The notes under the pieces are model-generated. The model searched no databases and was not told the DNA's origin. It worked only from the letters and a program-made list of their open reading frames with translations. This document shows positions 31,200 to 41,534 of a stretch of 64,000 nucleotides of DNA, piece by piece. This DNA comes from Palaemon carinicauda. Lineage: Eukaryota; Arthropoda; Malacostraca; Decapoda; Palaemonidae. How positions within the stretch are numbered: the first letter of the stretch is position 1; the number at the start of each line of letters is the position of its first letter. The stretch is from the NCBI RefSeq assembly GCF_036898095.1, contig NC_090739.1, positions 103,021,019 to 103,085,018 on the forward strand. The letters are read 5' to 3'. The translations under genes were made by a program, and so were the position numbers.

Positions 31200-33050
31200 T
31201 TTCACGCTGGGAGGATGCCTAAGGTTATTCATCCGGATAACAGCTTCCCGATGCCCATTCCTGCACGATCTCCGTGATCAGCTAAGGATATCGCGCCTGC
31301 CGTCTCTGTCAGCGAATTCAGTGTCTCTGAACCTCTATGCCATAGGGTCGGCAAGAGTTTGCCCGTTTGGGCAGAATGATCCATGCCTTAGGAGAAGGTC
31401 CTCCATAGGATCATCGACAGCTTCACCTCTCGGCTTCTTCAGTCGAGCCTTTCTCGTAAGAAAGTATCTGAGATGGGAATTCCGTAGTCGACCTCTCAGC
31501 TCTGATCAAGTTTGTCGAACAAACTTCGTCCAGCGTGGAACAGCAGAATCGATCAGACTGGTAACGAGGCGACAGGACTCCTTAGGCCCTGGATCGGAAG
31601 GACGGGTAATTTCAGGTTCCATTCCATCCATCTTTCAGGAAGCTCGTGGAATTCAGCCTAGACTACAGGTATTCCTGCTTAAGATGCAGTGTGGCGATCC
31701 CGCCGTGGCATTGCAGGTTTTTCCCCAGAGAACTCTCCCTGCTTTTCTCATGGCTGCTCGGGAGCAGGCTCCCGCCTCCTTCGCCTTTTGGAGGTCTGGT
31801 CAACTCCGGTAGGCTCGGGTTCGACCTTCTTCAATGCTGGGACGAGCTTCTGGATCCTTACCATGAGTGGGGGTTCATGGTAATTTACTAGGAGCCTTCT
31901 CTTCTTCGGCCTCAACATCTGGAGTATCTAGCCATGATATTGAGTCAACGGCCTTACCACGTTGGAAACCCCGCTTCTCGTCCGTCCAGCGAGGTTAAGC
32001 AACGTCGGGTCTGGTTGGTACTTGGATGGGTGACCGCCTGGGGACGCCAGATTCTGTTGCCGCCTCCTCCGAGTCTTCCTTTCAGTTGACTGTGGCAAGG
32101 CTGAGGAGAGTCGCAGTACCTATTTTCAGTCGGGCAGCGCTTTCCGCCCTATCTTGGAACGTTTCCTAGGTCTCTTTCCTCATTGACCCGTCTAAAGTTC
32201 CGAATGGTCGCCTCAGGATAAGTTCCCTGTGGGGCGGCCCAAGTTCCGGTGGTTTCAAAGCAACGATTAACCAGACTTTCTGGCCCCTATGGGACCAGTG
32301 GGACGATTAGACCTGCAATGGGGGTTGACCTATGGAACCTCTTGATAGGAGTGGATATTCTCGTCCTTTCCCCACATTTTTGATGCTGTTCTCGGACTCG
32401 TCAAAGAAAAGGGGGGGGGGGGGCATGTTCCGGTCCTGGCCTATGGTCACGACCTGAAGGATACCTTTCCATCATTCAAGCAGGCTTAGGGGCCTTAGTC
32501 TGGCCCCTCTACAGATCCTACAGCTCCTGCCGAGTCGCTCCGTGCGCGACGACTTCATGGTACTGGCGTGTTCTAATCATCAAGGGACGCATTTTTATAC
32601 CTTCGCATCTTGCAGTAGAGATACTGAGATGATTTGAAATCCTCTCAATACCACCATCGGCTTGCTCATTCCGGGCAGAGGAATGTTCTCTCCGACTATC
32701 CGAGCAGAGCCTTGTAGAGAGAGTGTACCTGGGGGTCTTTGGCCTTGAGTAACCAGCAAGTCCTGGCCTGGGGGACCTGATCGCGACAGCTTGGAACCTC
32801 AAGCTTCCGCTGTTCTTCCCCCCAGTCTCAGACCCCGAGACTCTTTGGCAAGATGCATTCCGGTGATGGTGGGACAACATCGACGCCTGCGTCTTCCCTC
32901 CTTTGTTGTCTGTTGAGAATGGGTCTCAACAAGACCAGGTTGTCTGTCAACCTTTCAATGGCCCTGAGAGCTCCACTGGGACTATATGCAGAACGGTTTC
33001 CGGACCCCCTGCTTCCCCTGACGGAACTCCCGGGAGAGCTTCTCCCACTG
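31200..33050 (+). pseudogene. reverse transcriptase and RNase H of E4
   Basis: Nucleotide blocks follow E2 and E3 in order: AACCTCTATGCCATAGGGTCG (31331), GGCTTCTTCAGTCGAGCC, GACCTCTCAGCTCTGATCAAG and, for RNase H, TTCTCGGACTCGTCAAAGAA (about 32391). Small insertions and deletions every few dozen bases destroy all long frames. The YLDD box is not readable. The RT part is interrupted by the 5S-like insert (31944-32060). A run of about 12 G at 32409-32420 disrupts the RNase H Gly/Trp region. Confidence 0.75.
31944..32060 (+). rRNA. 5S rRNA-like sequence inserted in E4 (gene or pseudogene)
   Basis: About 117 bp align end to end with metazoan 5S rRNA: GTCAACGGCCTTACCACGTT at the 5' end, GTTAAGCAACGTCGGG (box A region), TACTTGGATGGGTGACCGCC (intermediate element and box C) and a 3' end pairing with the 5' end. 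Helix II (ACGTTG/CAACGT) is perfect. Helix III reads CGCT/AGCG where typical sequences have CGGT/ACCG, and helix V reads TCTGG/CCAGA where many have CCTGG/CCAGG, so paired positions changed together. One base is missing in the CTCGTCCG-TC loop. No T-run terminator follows. Flanking DNA on both sides is E4 RT sequence, so it is an insertion. Confidence 0.85.
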
Positions 33051-33059
33051 CACAGGCTA

Positions 33060-34162
33060 CTCAAACAACCACACTGCAACATCTTTCACGAGCTGCGGCG
33101 TCGCTTCGGCTTCATGCCTGGAGACACTACGCCTCCTCCTCAAGAAGAGACAACCCGCTACAGTCGCGGGACGGAGGTTGCGTCATCTGCGATAGTCATC
33201 CGCAGGGGTCTTCCAGGCGAAGTGGAGAGTCTTCTGTGGTTGGTGTTGTGGGAGATATACCTCTTCCCTTGAGGCCTCTTCTCCAGCAATAACGAACTTA
33301 TTGCCTTTCGGCGGGAGGAAACTCCTTTCCGCTCTCGGTAATGAAGCCTGTCACTCAGCCTTTCCCTGACCTTCAGGCTGAAAGGAATAACTTTTACCTT
33401 CCTGCTGGACCTTTCCTCGCTCATGCGAAGCTGCGAACATCCCTGCCCTAGTCGGAGTGAGACCTCCAACATGGAGCATGGCTCGGACTTTTTAGTCCCT
33501 TAAGAGATCTTCTCAAGACCCTTTACGTCAGGCCTCTGATCGTATTCCGTCTTGGGGCTCCTGCTCACTCTGGCCGCGGCCAGTGTGTAAGCAATCTTCT
33601 TGGTCTCGTACGACTCCGCCCTTTCTAAGGAATGGGGGAAGGCAACATTCAGGTTCGCTCCTGAGTTGTTGGCTAGACTCAGAATCTGGGGGTCCCGGCC
33701 CTTCGGTCCAATTCCTTCAAGATTTCGAGTCACCATTCTGTATCTGATGTCCCAAAACCTTCTCCTTCTTGCCAGTAAAGGAATCGAGAGGTTAGCTTTG
33801 GGAACAGCTGCAGTTTGTCCCCACGTGCAGCCGGGTTGGGAGCACAGGAAGGACACGGGGGAGAGTCACCAGTATACCTCTTCAGCTCGGACTCAAGGAC
33901 ATTCATCTCGACCTGGATCCAGACCGTCCCCCGTCACGTCGCCCTACAGCACGATGTCGGATACATCGCAACGTCCCTCGCCTTCGAGTACAGTAATACT
34001 ACTGTGACGCAGGTGCTACAAGCTGGAGTCTGGAAGCGTCTAATGACCTTCGCAGCCCGCTTCCTGCAGGGCGTGACCCACAGGAGTTTCGATACGTTTT
34101 TATCGCTCTGTGGTGGCTACACAACAGCTGGTCTAACCTCAGGGTCCTTTTTGGACAGGTAG
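33060..34162 (+). pseudogene. tyrosine recombinase of E4
   Basis: The YR is recognisable from CGGCTTCATGCCTGGAGACA (33105) through VESLLWLVLWE (the VFCGWCRG equivalent) to TVTQVLQAGVWKRLMTFAARFLQGVTHRSFDTF. The HxxR box reads QHDVGY, so the Arg is lost, and the nucleophile Tyr is Phe (AARFLQG). Several frame changes separate the N-terminal and catalytic parts. Inactive. Confidence 0.8.
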
Positions 34163-34615
34163 CAGAAGGTTGAGGGCATTGTTATCAGGTTTTAGTCTGC
34201 ATGAACGAAAGAAGTATGTCTGGCCCTTACTTCTTTCTTCATCATCCCCTCTACTGGGAAGCAGCATCCTGGTCTCTGCATAGCTGACCTCAAACCTCTG
34301 CAGGTAAACCATGCTTCCTTGTGTTCCGAGTATTGTGTCAATACTGTCGCGTCCCCCATACCCTGACGAGGTGGTATTGGGAACGTCCTAACCCAGAGTT
34401 CCTTCTGGAACTAACTCCAGGTCAACTGCCTAGGACGGGTCACACTTCTTCCTTCACACACAAGCTTATGTAGGCCACACGGTTCCTTGCGGAGCAAGGA
34501 ACTTGTGAGGTGCAGGGACTGCTTTTCTCGAGTGCGACTCACTCGGATTCTGAGTCCCCGGGTAAAGCCAAAGCCAGTATGGCTGGGGACTTTCCACCCT
34601 TCCTAAGGGGTAAGT

Positions 34616-34974
34616 CACCCAATGTAAATAGCGTGGTTTGTATTTAGGTTACGGAACAAATGACAAATTCGAAGATAATTTGTATTTTTCCTAACCATAC
34701 AAACCTTAGCTATTTACATATATTTGCCCGCCAGCCCTGTCCCCTAAAGACAAGTCCTACCTCTAAGTGAAAGTGAAGCAATTCATCAGTGTGTGAGGGG
34801 GGGAGGGGTAGCTAGCTACCACTCCCCTACCCCCCCGCTAACTAGCGCGGGGGTATTACACCCTCGTTAAATTCTAATGGCTCGCCATTTCAGCTACGCT
34901 AAAAGGTATACCCAATGTAAATAGCTAAGGTTTGTATGGTTAGGAAAAATGCAAATTATCTTCGAATTTGTCAT
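34616..34974 (+). repeat. E4 ICR (34616-34722) and right ITR (34765-34974)
   Basis: The ICR reads AATGTAAATAGCGTGGTTTG...GGTTACGGAACAAATGACAA, the complement of left end joined to right end. The right ITR has CCCCCCGCTAACTAGCGCGG, TTTCAGCTACGCTAAAAGG and the terminus TTCGAATTTGTCAT. Confidence 0.87.
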
Positions 34975-35136
34975 ATTTCCTTTTTTCTCAATGTACACCA
35001 TTTTATCTCTTTCGACACTGTCATGTAATTATTAGCAACTGTCATTGAATTTTTAGCTTATCATATTCTAGCAGTTTACACGTGTACAAGTGCTGTTATC
35101 ATAAGTATACTAGACGTAAAAAATATTAATTGATGA

Positions 35137-35290
35137 TTTTGAATATAAGACTTACCCGCTGGTTATATAATGGCTAAAGTCTCCAGACACTTGAAAATCT
35201 CGCGCTATCGTAGATATGCAGGTGTACACCAGCGCCCTCGCGGTACCTCGGGTAGAACTATACCCACAAGCCTCAGATCATCTTCTGCCC
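35137..35290 (+). repeat. E7 left inverted terminal repeat
   Basis: It matches the reverse complement of 44130-44280: ACTTACCCGCTGGTTATATAATGGC, AGATATGCAGGTGTACACCAGCGCC, CCCACAAGCCTCAGATC. The outer part CGCTGGTTATATAA recurs in both halves of the ICR. Confidence 0.87.
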
Positions 35291-35495
35291 GCACCGCTGG
35301 CTGTCATATTGGAAATTCTCTCTCGTTGTTTTACTCTGTTTGTACGTTACTTGGTGATGTACAACGTCTTTTGAGTTTGGGCTATCGTTTAATTGTTCTC
35401 TATTTCATTTAATGTTGATATCTTTTGGTTCTGGGTTATATTTATTAATTTAACCTTTGTTTTTTGGTTGTCGGTCTTTCTCTTAACCATTCAAT

Positions 35496-37620
35496 ATGGC
35501 TGACCCCTCCCCTGTTATTCGTAAGTGTGTTAGTGAAGGGTGTCGTACTCGACTCCCTAAGGGTTCTATTGATCCACATAATATTTGTGTTAAATGTCGG
35601 GGAAACCCATGTTCTTTTGATGAATGATGTAATGAATGTTTTTCATTAACGGAAAATGAATGGGTAACATATAAACGTTATGTTTAAGAGACTAGAGAGG
35701 GACAGCGTTAGGCGTAGTTCATCACGATCTGTTGAGGTAGCCTTACCTAATATAAATGATCCTATTCCTTCCTCCGTAGTGGTAGATCAGCAACCAAAGG
35801 AACCTTCTTTGAAAGACATGTTTACTGCTATTCTGGCTCTCGGTGAAAAAGTTAAGTCGTTAGCGGCAGATAGAAATAAATTTTTTTCTGAAATTAAGGT
35901 ACTGAAAAATCGTGACTGTCGGAAATGTGGAAAGTGTTTCAAATGTGTTCAGTATTGTGGAGGGTGCGTCTGCACGATCTTGTCGTTCGCCCAGCCTACG
36001 ACCTCTTTCGAGCTCTCGAACCCATGGAAGAAGTAAAGTCGGACGGCAAAAGGGAACGATAAGCTTCATCAATCGTGCAGACGTCCCCTCAAACGTTCCT
36101 GCTGCCGATACACAGGTCGTTCACCCTCATCGTAGGGAAGATGAGGTTGGTACGTTATCACCTTCCTCCGATGAAGGTTCGGGTAGTGAAATCTGGCATC
36201 ACGCGTCCAGACCGCTCAAAAGATCGCATGCGGTTGTTCAGCGTCCAGAATCGCCTGCACGTCCAGGCTGTAGTACGTGGGATACGCCTGAACATTTCCG
36301 TTCTCCCGACGCTTGCATGCCGGCAAGACGCTCGGATCACGGTGTTCATGTAGATACTTTACAGTCCGAGTCAGAGTTTGTATCTATTGCTGATGTTACT
36401 ATTCATGCACCACCTCTTCCTTCAGACTGGCTTTCGTCACCCGAAAAGCGTGGTGATAGTGATACTGATATCTCTTTAGGAAAGGAGTCGAATGTACTGT
36501 ACGAACTAACGATCCTAAGTGGTCTATGGTTTTAATCATGAAACAACAGCTCTCGTCGTTCATGGAGTCTTATCAACCGGCTGTTGGCAGTGCGATTGGG
36601 CGTCAGACGTCAGACCAGTTATCGCATAGGTGGTCTGTGGTCTCTAGTGCTGACGTGTTATCGCACAGGTGGTCTGTGGTCTCTAGTGCTGACGTGTTAT
36701 CGCACAGGTGGTCTCCCATTCGCAGTGCTCGGCAGCAGTTGATATAGATGAGTCACGTCAGAGAGTTGTTGCCAAACAAATATCGACTTCCGAACATGAT
36801 GAGGAACGTCGGCGTTAGCATATGGACGCAATGCGTCGCCGTGACGACTCACAGCAATCAACTCTTCCTAGCGTCCACGGGACGACCATTACCAGTCTAC
36901 TTATGACGGCATAGAGCGTCGGCGTCAACAGCAAGCGCACGGCAACATTCGGCAGTTGACTCCTGACACCAAGCGTCGTTCAGTTCAACAGCAAGCGGAC
37001 GCTAAGCGTCCATGTGACGACACTCGGCAGTTAACCATTGACGTCAAGCGTCAACCCATCCATGGCGTCACACATCAGCCAACCTCTACCTCTCCTCTTC
37101 AGTTGGATACAGTTGTTGATTATGGCAAGCGGTCTCATTCAGACTTTGATCCTTCAGTTCAGGCTGCAGCAGTTGCTGCACTGCCAGAAGATGAACTTGA
37201 AGAGAAGTCTGACATGGACGAACCTTTAGAGGAAGTTTTTGAAAATGAAGAAGACAAACATTATCAACATGCTGTTGATCTTAGGAAATTTGTTAATTCT
37301 CACAGACCTTTTTCCTGAACATTTTACCCCTGCGGCCCCTCGTTCTCCTGCATCAGAATTTATCTTAGGTAAAGCAACCAAAGTGCCGGTTTATACTAAG
37401 ATGATACTTTCACGTTCTTCTAAACGAGCCTTGAAGTTAATGGGTTCCTGGATGGACTCGAAGAGGACTATTGACAAAACGGCCTTTGCTTTTCCTCCCA
37501 CAAGATTGGCCTCTAAATCCAGTGTGTGGTACGAGACTGGTGAAATGCTGGGCTTGGGATTTCCTTCTTCTGCTCAGGGAGATTTCTCGAGTTTGGTGAA
37601 GTCTTCTCGTCGTTTGGCCT
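35496..37620 (+). pseudogene. gag of E7
   Basis: The ATG at 35496 opens MADPSPVIRKCVSEGCRTRL, then DPHNICVKCRGNPC and, after an in-frame TGA at 35625, CNECFSLTENEW. This is the same Cys layout as family A Gag. Further pieces: 35680-36036 (with a CRKCGKCFKCVQYCGGC Cys cluster), 35912-36535 (acidic/Ser-rich), a 39-bp tandem repeat at 36617-36735, a segment of Arg/Gln repeats to 37000, and a capsid-like core 37270-37620 (LSRSSKRALKLMGSWMDSKRTIDKTAFAFP). Several frameshifts. The core is cut by the DNA transposon at 37621. Confidence 0.75.
36617..36735 (+). repeat. 39-bp tandem repeat in E7 gag, about 3 copies
   Basis: The unit encodes SADVLSHRWSVVS (13 codons). Copies two and three are almost identical, so the expansion is recent relative to the rest of the gene; the frame is preserved. 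Confidence 0.88.
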
Positions 37621-37623
37621 TAA

Positions 37624-37888
37624 TAGTCCCAGAGCTCGGAGGGTTTTATTTATGTTTTTGAGTGCAAAAGGTCTGTTAGTTGTTTCTATAGTAGAATTTT
37701 CTCAGGAATTCTAAAGTCTATTTCTTACAAACACAGCAGTAGCCGTTTTTTCAGAAACTGACGTTAAAGATGGGTACCCCTTGTGAAAAAAAGAGCAATC
37801 TCCGTGGCACCTTTCAGTTCCATACATATTAATTTAAATGTGCATTTCCAAAATTTGAATGTATATAATGCCTCCAAATAATTATTTT
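37624..37888 (+). repeat. left terminal inverted repeat of the DNA transposon
   Basis: Landmarks shared inverted with the right end: GTCCCAGAGCTCGGAGGG, GAGTGCAAAAGGTCTGTTAG, TAGAATTTTCTCAGGAATT, AGCCGTTTTTTCAGAAA, GGGTACCCCTTGTGAAAA and GCCTCCAAATAATTATTTT. Confidence 0.9.
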
Positions 37889-38442
37889 ATGTTAAGAATA
37901 CCTTATTATGCTTCATTTGGTGTGAATAATGTTAGATTATTTTGATTTTTGTTCTTTCAGATAAGCCTAGATGTCGCCAAAAGTTGTCGCGAACAAGTGA
38001 ATTCTGTAATTTTCTCTCTTTTTTCAGATTATATACAAAAGAAATGTTCAATATATTTCGGGTACTGTTGTGGCCTATATTTCTCATCCACCATGAAATC
38101 TATCATGATGTAGTTAAGATGAACAATGCATTAATGAACGGGCATACAATCGCATTGTTAATTATGCTGATATTTGGATAACTTTACACATTTCTTATAA
38201 ACGACAGTTTCTTTTGCTTAATCCTTGATTTCTGTCTGGGTTTATCTGCAAATTCATCCTATTTTCTTGGAATGTATATTTCAAATCTGCTTTGCCAGGT
38301 TTACCTGAATCTGGAGCTGTTGGATGGCTTTATTAATGGTAGTTAAGTAAGTTAATCGTAGGTAATTAAGGTGGTGGTAATGGTGATGGTGATGTCGCAT
38401 AAATATTATTTGTGCTTTCAGGTTATTAGTGTAGTGTAAAAA

Positions 38443-40768
38443 ATGGCAAATAAGATCTCTTGTACTCTCCATACCACTGGAAAATGCATGGATGAGGTAA
38501 AGACATTTGATCCAGATTCATGGGAGAAAGTCAAACATGCTGATGGTGCACGACGAAAATTATTCAAAGATTCAAAATACTTTTCAGTTAAGCTTCTTGA
38601 CCATTATGGTGATACAGATGGGTATCACTCTCAATGTTATAAAATTTTCACTGCTGTTCGTCAGACCATAGCAGACAATTTACATGCAAAGGCAAATACA
38701 TCCGAAAATACCTTACGATCCAGCATTGAACATAACCCAGCATCTATCACAGGGATTTTCCCAAAACTATGCTTGTTCTGTAACTGCAGTGAAAAGTCAA
38801 CAGGAAAAAACAAGCCAAAAGAAAGACTAGGCAACTGTGAAACCATTGCGAGTGCACAAAGTATCCAAGATGCAGCACAGACACTGTGTAATGGACAGCT
38901 TTTGGCAAGAATTGCTGGTATTGACCTCATCTCTAAAGAGGTCAAATATCACCACTCCTGCAGAAAATCTTACCTTCAACGTGCCCAGAGAGAACTGGTG
39001 ACATCCAATCATGCATCCGAAAAATCACAAGCCTACAAGACTGCTTTCATTGAGCTAAAACAATACATTGACAAAACATTCATTGAAAACGAAGGTGCTG
39101 AACTGCTTACCTCAATACATGGCAGGTATATGTCAAGCTTGGAATCTGATGAATCAACATATTCTGCCCAGTCACTTTGCCAGAAAATATTGAACACTTA
39201 TCCAACACTGAAGCAGACAAAGCAGAGCAATAAGTCTGGCACAATAATTTATTGTCACACTCTCACACCAGATTATGCAATACGTCTGGCAACATTTGAT
39301 GAGCACAACATCAAGGAAGCAGCATTGTATATTCGTTCTCTTGCATTCAGTGCCAAGACCAAACAGAAAAACCTACCAGATCCACTGACTGCTGAAGCTC
39401 TAGCAGAAGATCAAATAGACACTCCTACATCGCTTCTGACATTCTTTCAAATCCTCTTTGCAGGCTCTGACAATCCAACAGAACATATCAAAAGGCAAGC
39501 ACAGTCTTTGGCTGATGATGTTATGTTTATCATATCCACAGGAAGAATAAAACCAGCAAAACATATATGTCTTGGACTGGGCCTCAAAACTTTAACTGGC
39601 AGCAGACGCATCGTGGAGATATTGAATCATTTTGGGCACTGCATAGGTTACCATACATCAGAATCACTGTCATAACTGACAGACAGCAAGCAACCCCAGA
39701 TGGAATTCTACAGCAACCTGGGCTATGTACCATCTTAGCATGGGATAACTACGATGAAAATTGTGAGACACTTTCTGGTAAAGGAACCCTTCATGATACT
39801 GTCGGTATATGTTACCAGAACATTTCTGCAGAGTTAGACGCCCATCCAAATACATCAGACATAGGCAATGGCCTGTCAAGTATACCAAGTACTGAAAACA
39901 ATCCGCCAGCTTAGATATCTCCATGAAGAAGCTGATGCACGGATTATGTACCCTCTACATTACATCCTGGAAAAGAACAGATGTTCTTCAGTAGTCATCA
40001 GAAGTTCGGACACAGGTGTGTTTATTTTGCTCCTGTATCACATTGCAAATCATACGAATGCCAGCAGTTTCACTATTTGGATGGACGCTGGCCTTAGCAG
40101 TAACAACACAAGGAGACACATTAATATCTCACAGCTGGTGGATCATATGGATCGAGCCATGATTGATGCTTTACCAGCATTGCATGCCTTCACCGGTTCA
40201 GACTACACATCATCATTTATGAGCAAAGGAAAGTTGAATGCCTTGCAGTTGATTATGGAGCATGACAGTTTTAAGGAAGCTTTTGCAAACCTTGGGGTTA
40301 ATGCTGTAGTCACTCCTGAAGGTTTGGCTGGTATTGAAAAGTTCACTTGTGCATTGTATGGTTTGCCCAAACTCAACAGCATCAATGATGCTAGATTTGC
40401 TCTTTTCCAACAGAAGTATGTACCAAAGAGGAATGAAAATACTTTAGAAAAAATTCAAGGAATTAATCCTAGCAGCATGCCACCATGTCAGAAAGTCCTG
40501 CTCAATAAAATCCGCAGAACCAACTATGTTGCTGCCATGTGGAAAAATGCCAAACGTCCTCAACCGTGCACAACTCGAGCCGAGGAGCACGGATGGAAAC
40601 TGGTCGGTAAACTCATTTGTTATTGACTGGTTTAATGGAAACCATCTAACACAGAGTGTGGTACGCCTTCTTAGTCATGATACAGAAGATGACATCAACA
40701 AAGATGTGACTGATAATCAAATTCAGTTTGACTCTAGTGATGAATCTGACTTTGATGATGGACAGTAA
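38443..40768 (+). pseudogene. TE-encoded protein: Cys/His modules plus XPG/FEN-like nuclease, frameshifted
   Basis: The first frame (38443-39675, 410 codons) has Cys/His modules: YHSQCYKIF, CLFCNCSEK, YHHSCRKSYLQ, then LGLKTLTGSRRIVEILNHFGH. The reading moves to frame 3 (about 39660-39860) for PDGILQQPGLC...LAWDNYDENCETLSGKGTLHDTVGI. It returns to frame 1 (39868-40626) for HEEADARI (39922-39945), VVIRSSDTGVFIL (D at 40009) and LHAFTGSDYTSSFMSKGKLNALQLI (40180-40254). The last three have the order and spacing of XPG-I acidic motifs and the helix-turn-helix of FEN1/XPG nucleases. A further frame change near 40610 leads to WFNGNHLTQSVVRLL and a stop at 40768. I recognise the family as one common among uncharacterised invertebrate proteins. 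The nuclease role is inferred, and the third acidic position reads Gly (DTG). Confidence 0.72.
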
Positions 40769-41266
40769 ACTTTGTCTCATCATGAAATGAATGATTTGAC
40801 TAGGATACATAGAGAACAGTTTGCTACCAGCATGATAGCATTAAAATATATAGATACTACTATGCCAATGGGCCATGACCTTTGCATATTTAACTATTTC
40901 CTTGCAATACCAAAAGTAATGCTATGTTGTTGTTTAAATTTTCATCCACTTCTTGGTATAATTCAAAACGCAATTATTTGTTTGTGTACACATCTAATTT
41001 GCATTACACATAATTGAAAACTATGATATGTTATTGTTCAAAATAAACATACTTTGAGACATTAGAAAGAATAAGTTGTTTCAATTGCATGTACAACAAT
41101 ATATTGGCTTTTCATTGGTAGAAAATCCGAAAAAGAGAAAATTCCAAAATGCCACTTATTCACAATAACTTTCCATGAGATCTTTGATAATTTGAAATTT
41201 AAAAAACAACAACAAAATAATCCTACATTAGTCACATCAAATGAATCGTAGAAAGGTATCGTTACC
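40769..41266. other. 3' non-coding part of the DNA transposon
   Basis: AT-rich, no gene. An AATAAA at about 41041 (CAAAATAAACATAC) could be a polyadenylation signal for the + strand gene. Confidence 0.45.
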
Positions 41267-41531
41267 AAAAAATAATTATTTGGAGGCACTTTATACATTA
41301 ACATTTGGGAAATGAACATTGAAATTTAAATGTATGACATTGGGAAACGCCATAGAGAAAGTTAATTTTCACAAGGGGTACCCATATTCAATGTGCATTT
41401 CTGAAAAAACGGCTACCGCTGTGTTTGTAAGAAATAGATTTTTTAATTCCTGAGAAAATTCTACTATAGAAACAACTAACAGACCTTTTGCACTCAAAAA
41501 CATCAATAAAACCCTCCGAGCTCTGGGACTA
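41267..41531 (+). repeat. right terminal inverted repeat of the DNA transposon
   Basis: Reverse complement of 37624-37888. Inner limit AATAATTATTTGGAGGC; outer limit CTCTGGGACTA followed by the TAA duplication. Confidence 0.9.
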
Positions 41532-41534
41532 TAA

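Larger units (their letters stand above)
29512..34974 (+). mobile_element. DIRS-like retrotransposon E4 (family A, divergent and deleted)
   Basis: Left end TTTGTTCCGTAACC and right end TTCGAATTTGTCAT are family-typical and share the AATGTAAATAGC subtype with E2. At 5.46 kb it is shorter than E3: the RS-repeat and capsid-like parts of gag are missing. A leader of about 650 bp after the left ITR has no match in the other copies. RT, RNase H and YR are recognisable but heavily frameshifted. A 5S rRNA-like sequence is inserted in the RT region. Confidence 0.88.
37624..41531 (+). mobile_element. DNA transposon with about 265-bp terminal inverted repeats, nested in E7
   Basis: The element is 3,908 bp. 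It starts TAGTCCCAGAGCTCGGAGGG and ends CCCTCCGAGCTCTGGGACTA, with inverted similarity extending to about 37888 and 41267 (roughly 80 percent by eye). It is flanked by TAA on both sides (37621-37623 and 41532-41534), a 3-bp target duplication. Removing it restores the E7 sequence GGCCTTAAGGAAAAC. It carries one decayed gene (38443-40768). The long TIRs and 3-bp duplication recall the Academ superfamily, for which I remember XPG-type nuclease domains being described; that assignment is not verified. Confidence 0.88.

Noticed and set aside
37621..37624. TTAA target duplication (piggyBac or Kolobok type) for the DNA transposon
   Set aside because: The left flank reads TTAA but the right flank is ACTATAAGG, so only TAA is duplicated.
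37942..38181. 79-codon ORF upstream of the transposon gene as a 5' exon
   Set aside because: No recognisable motif and no clear donor-acceptor pair linking it to 38443.
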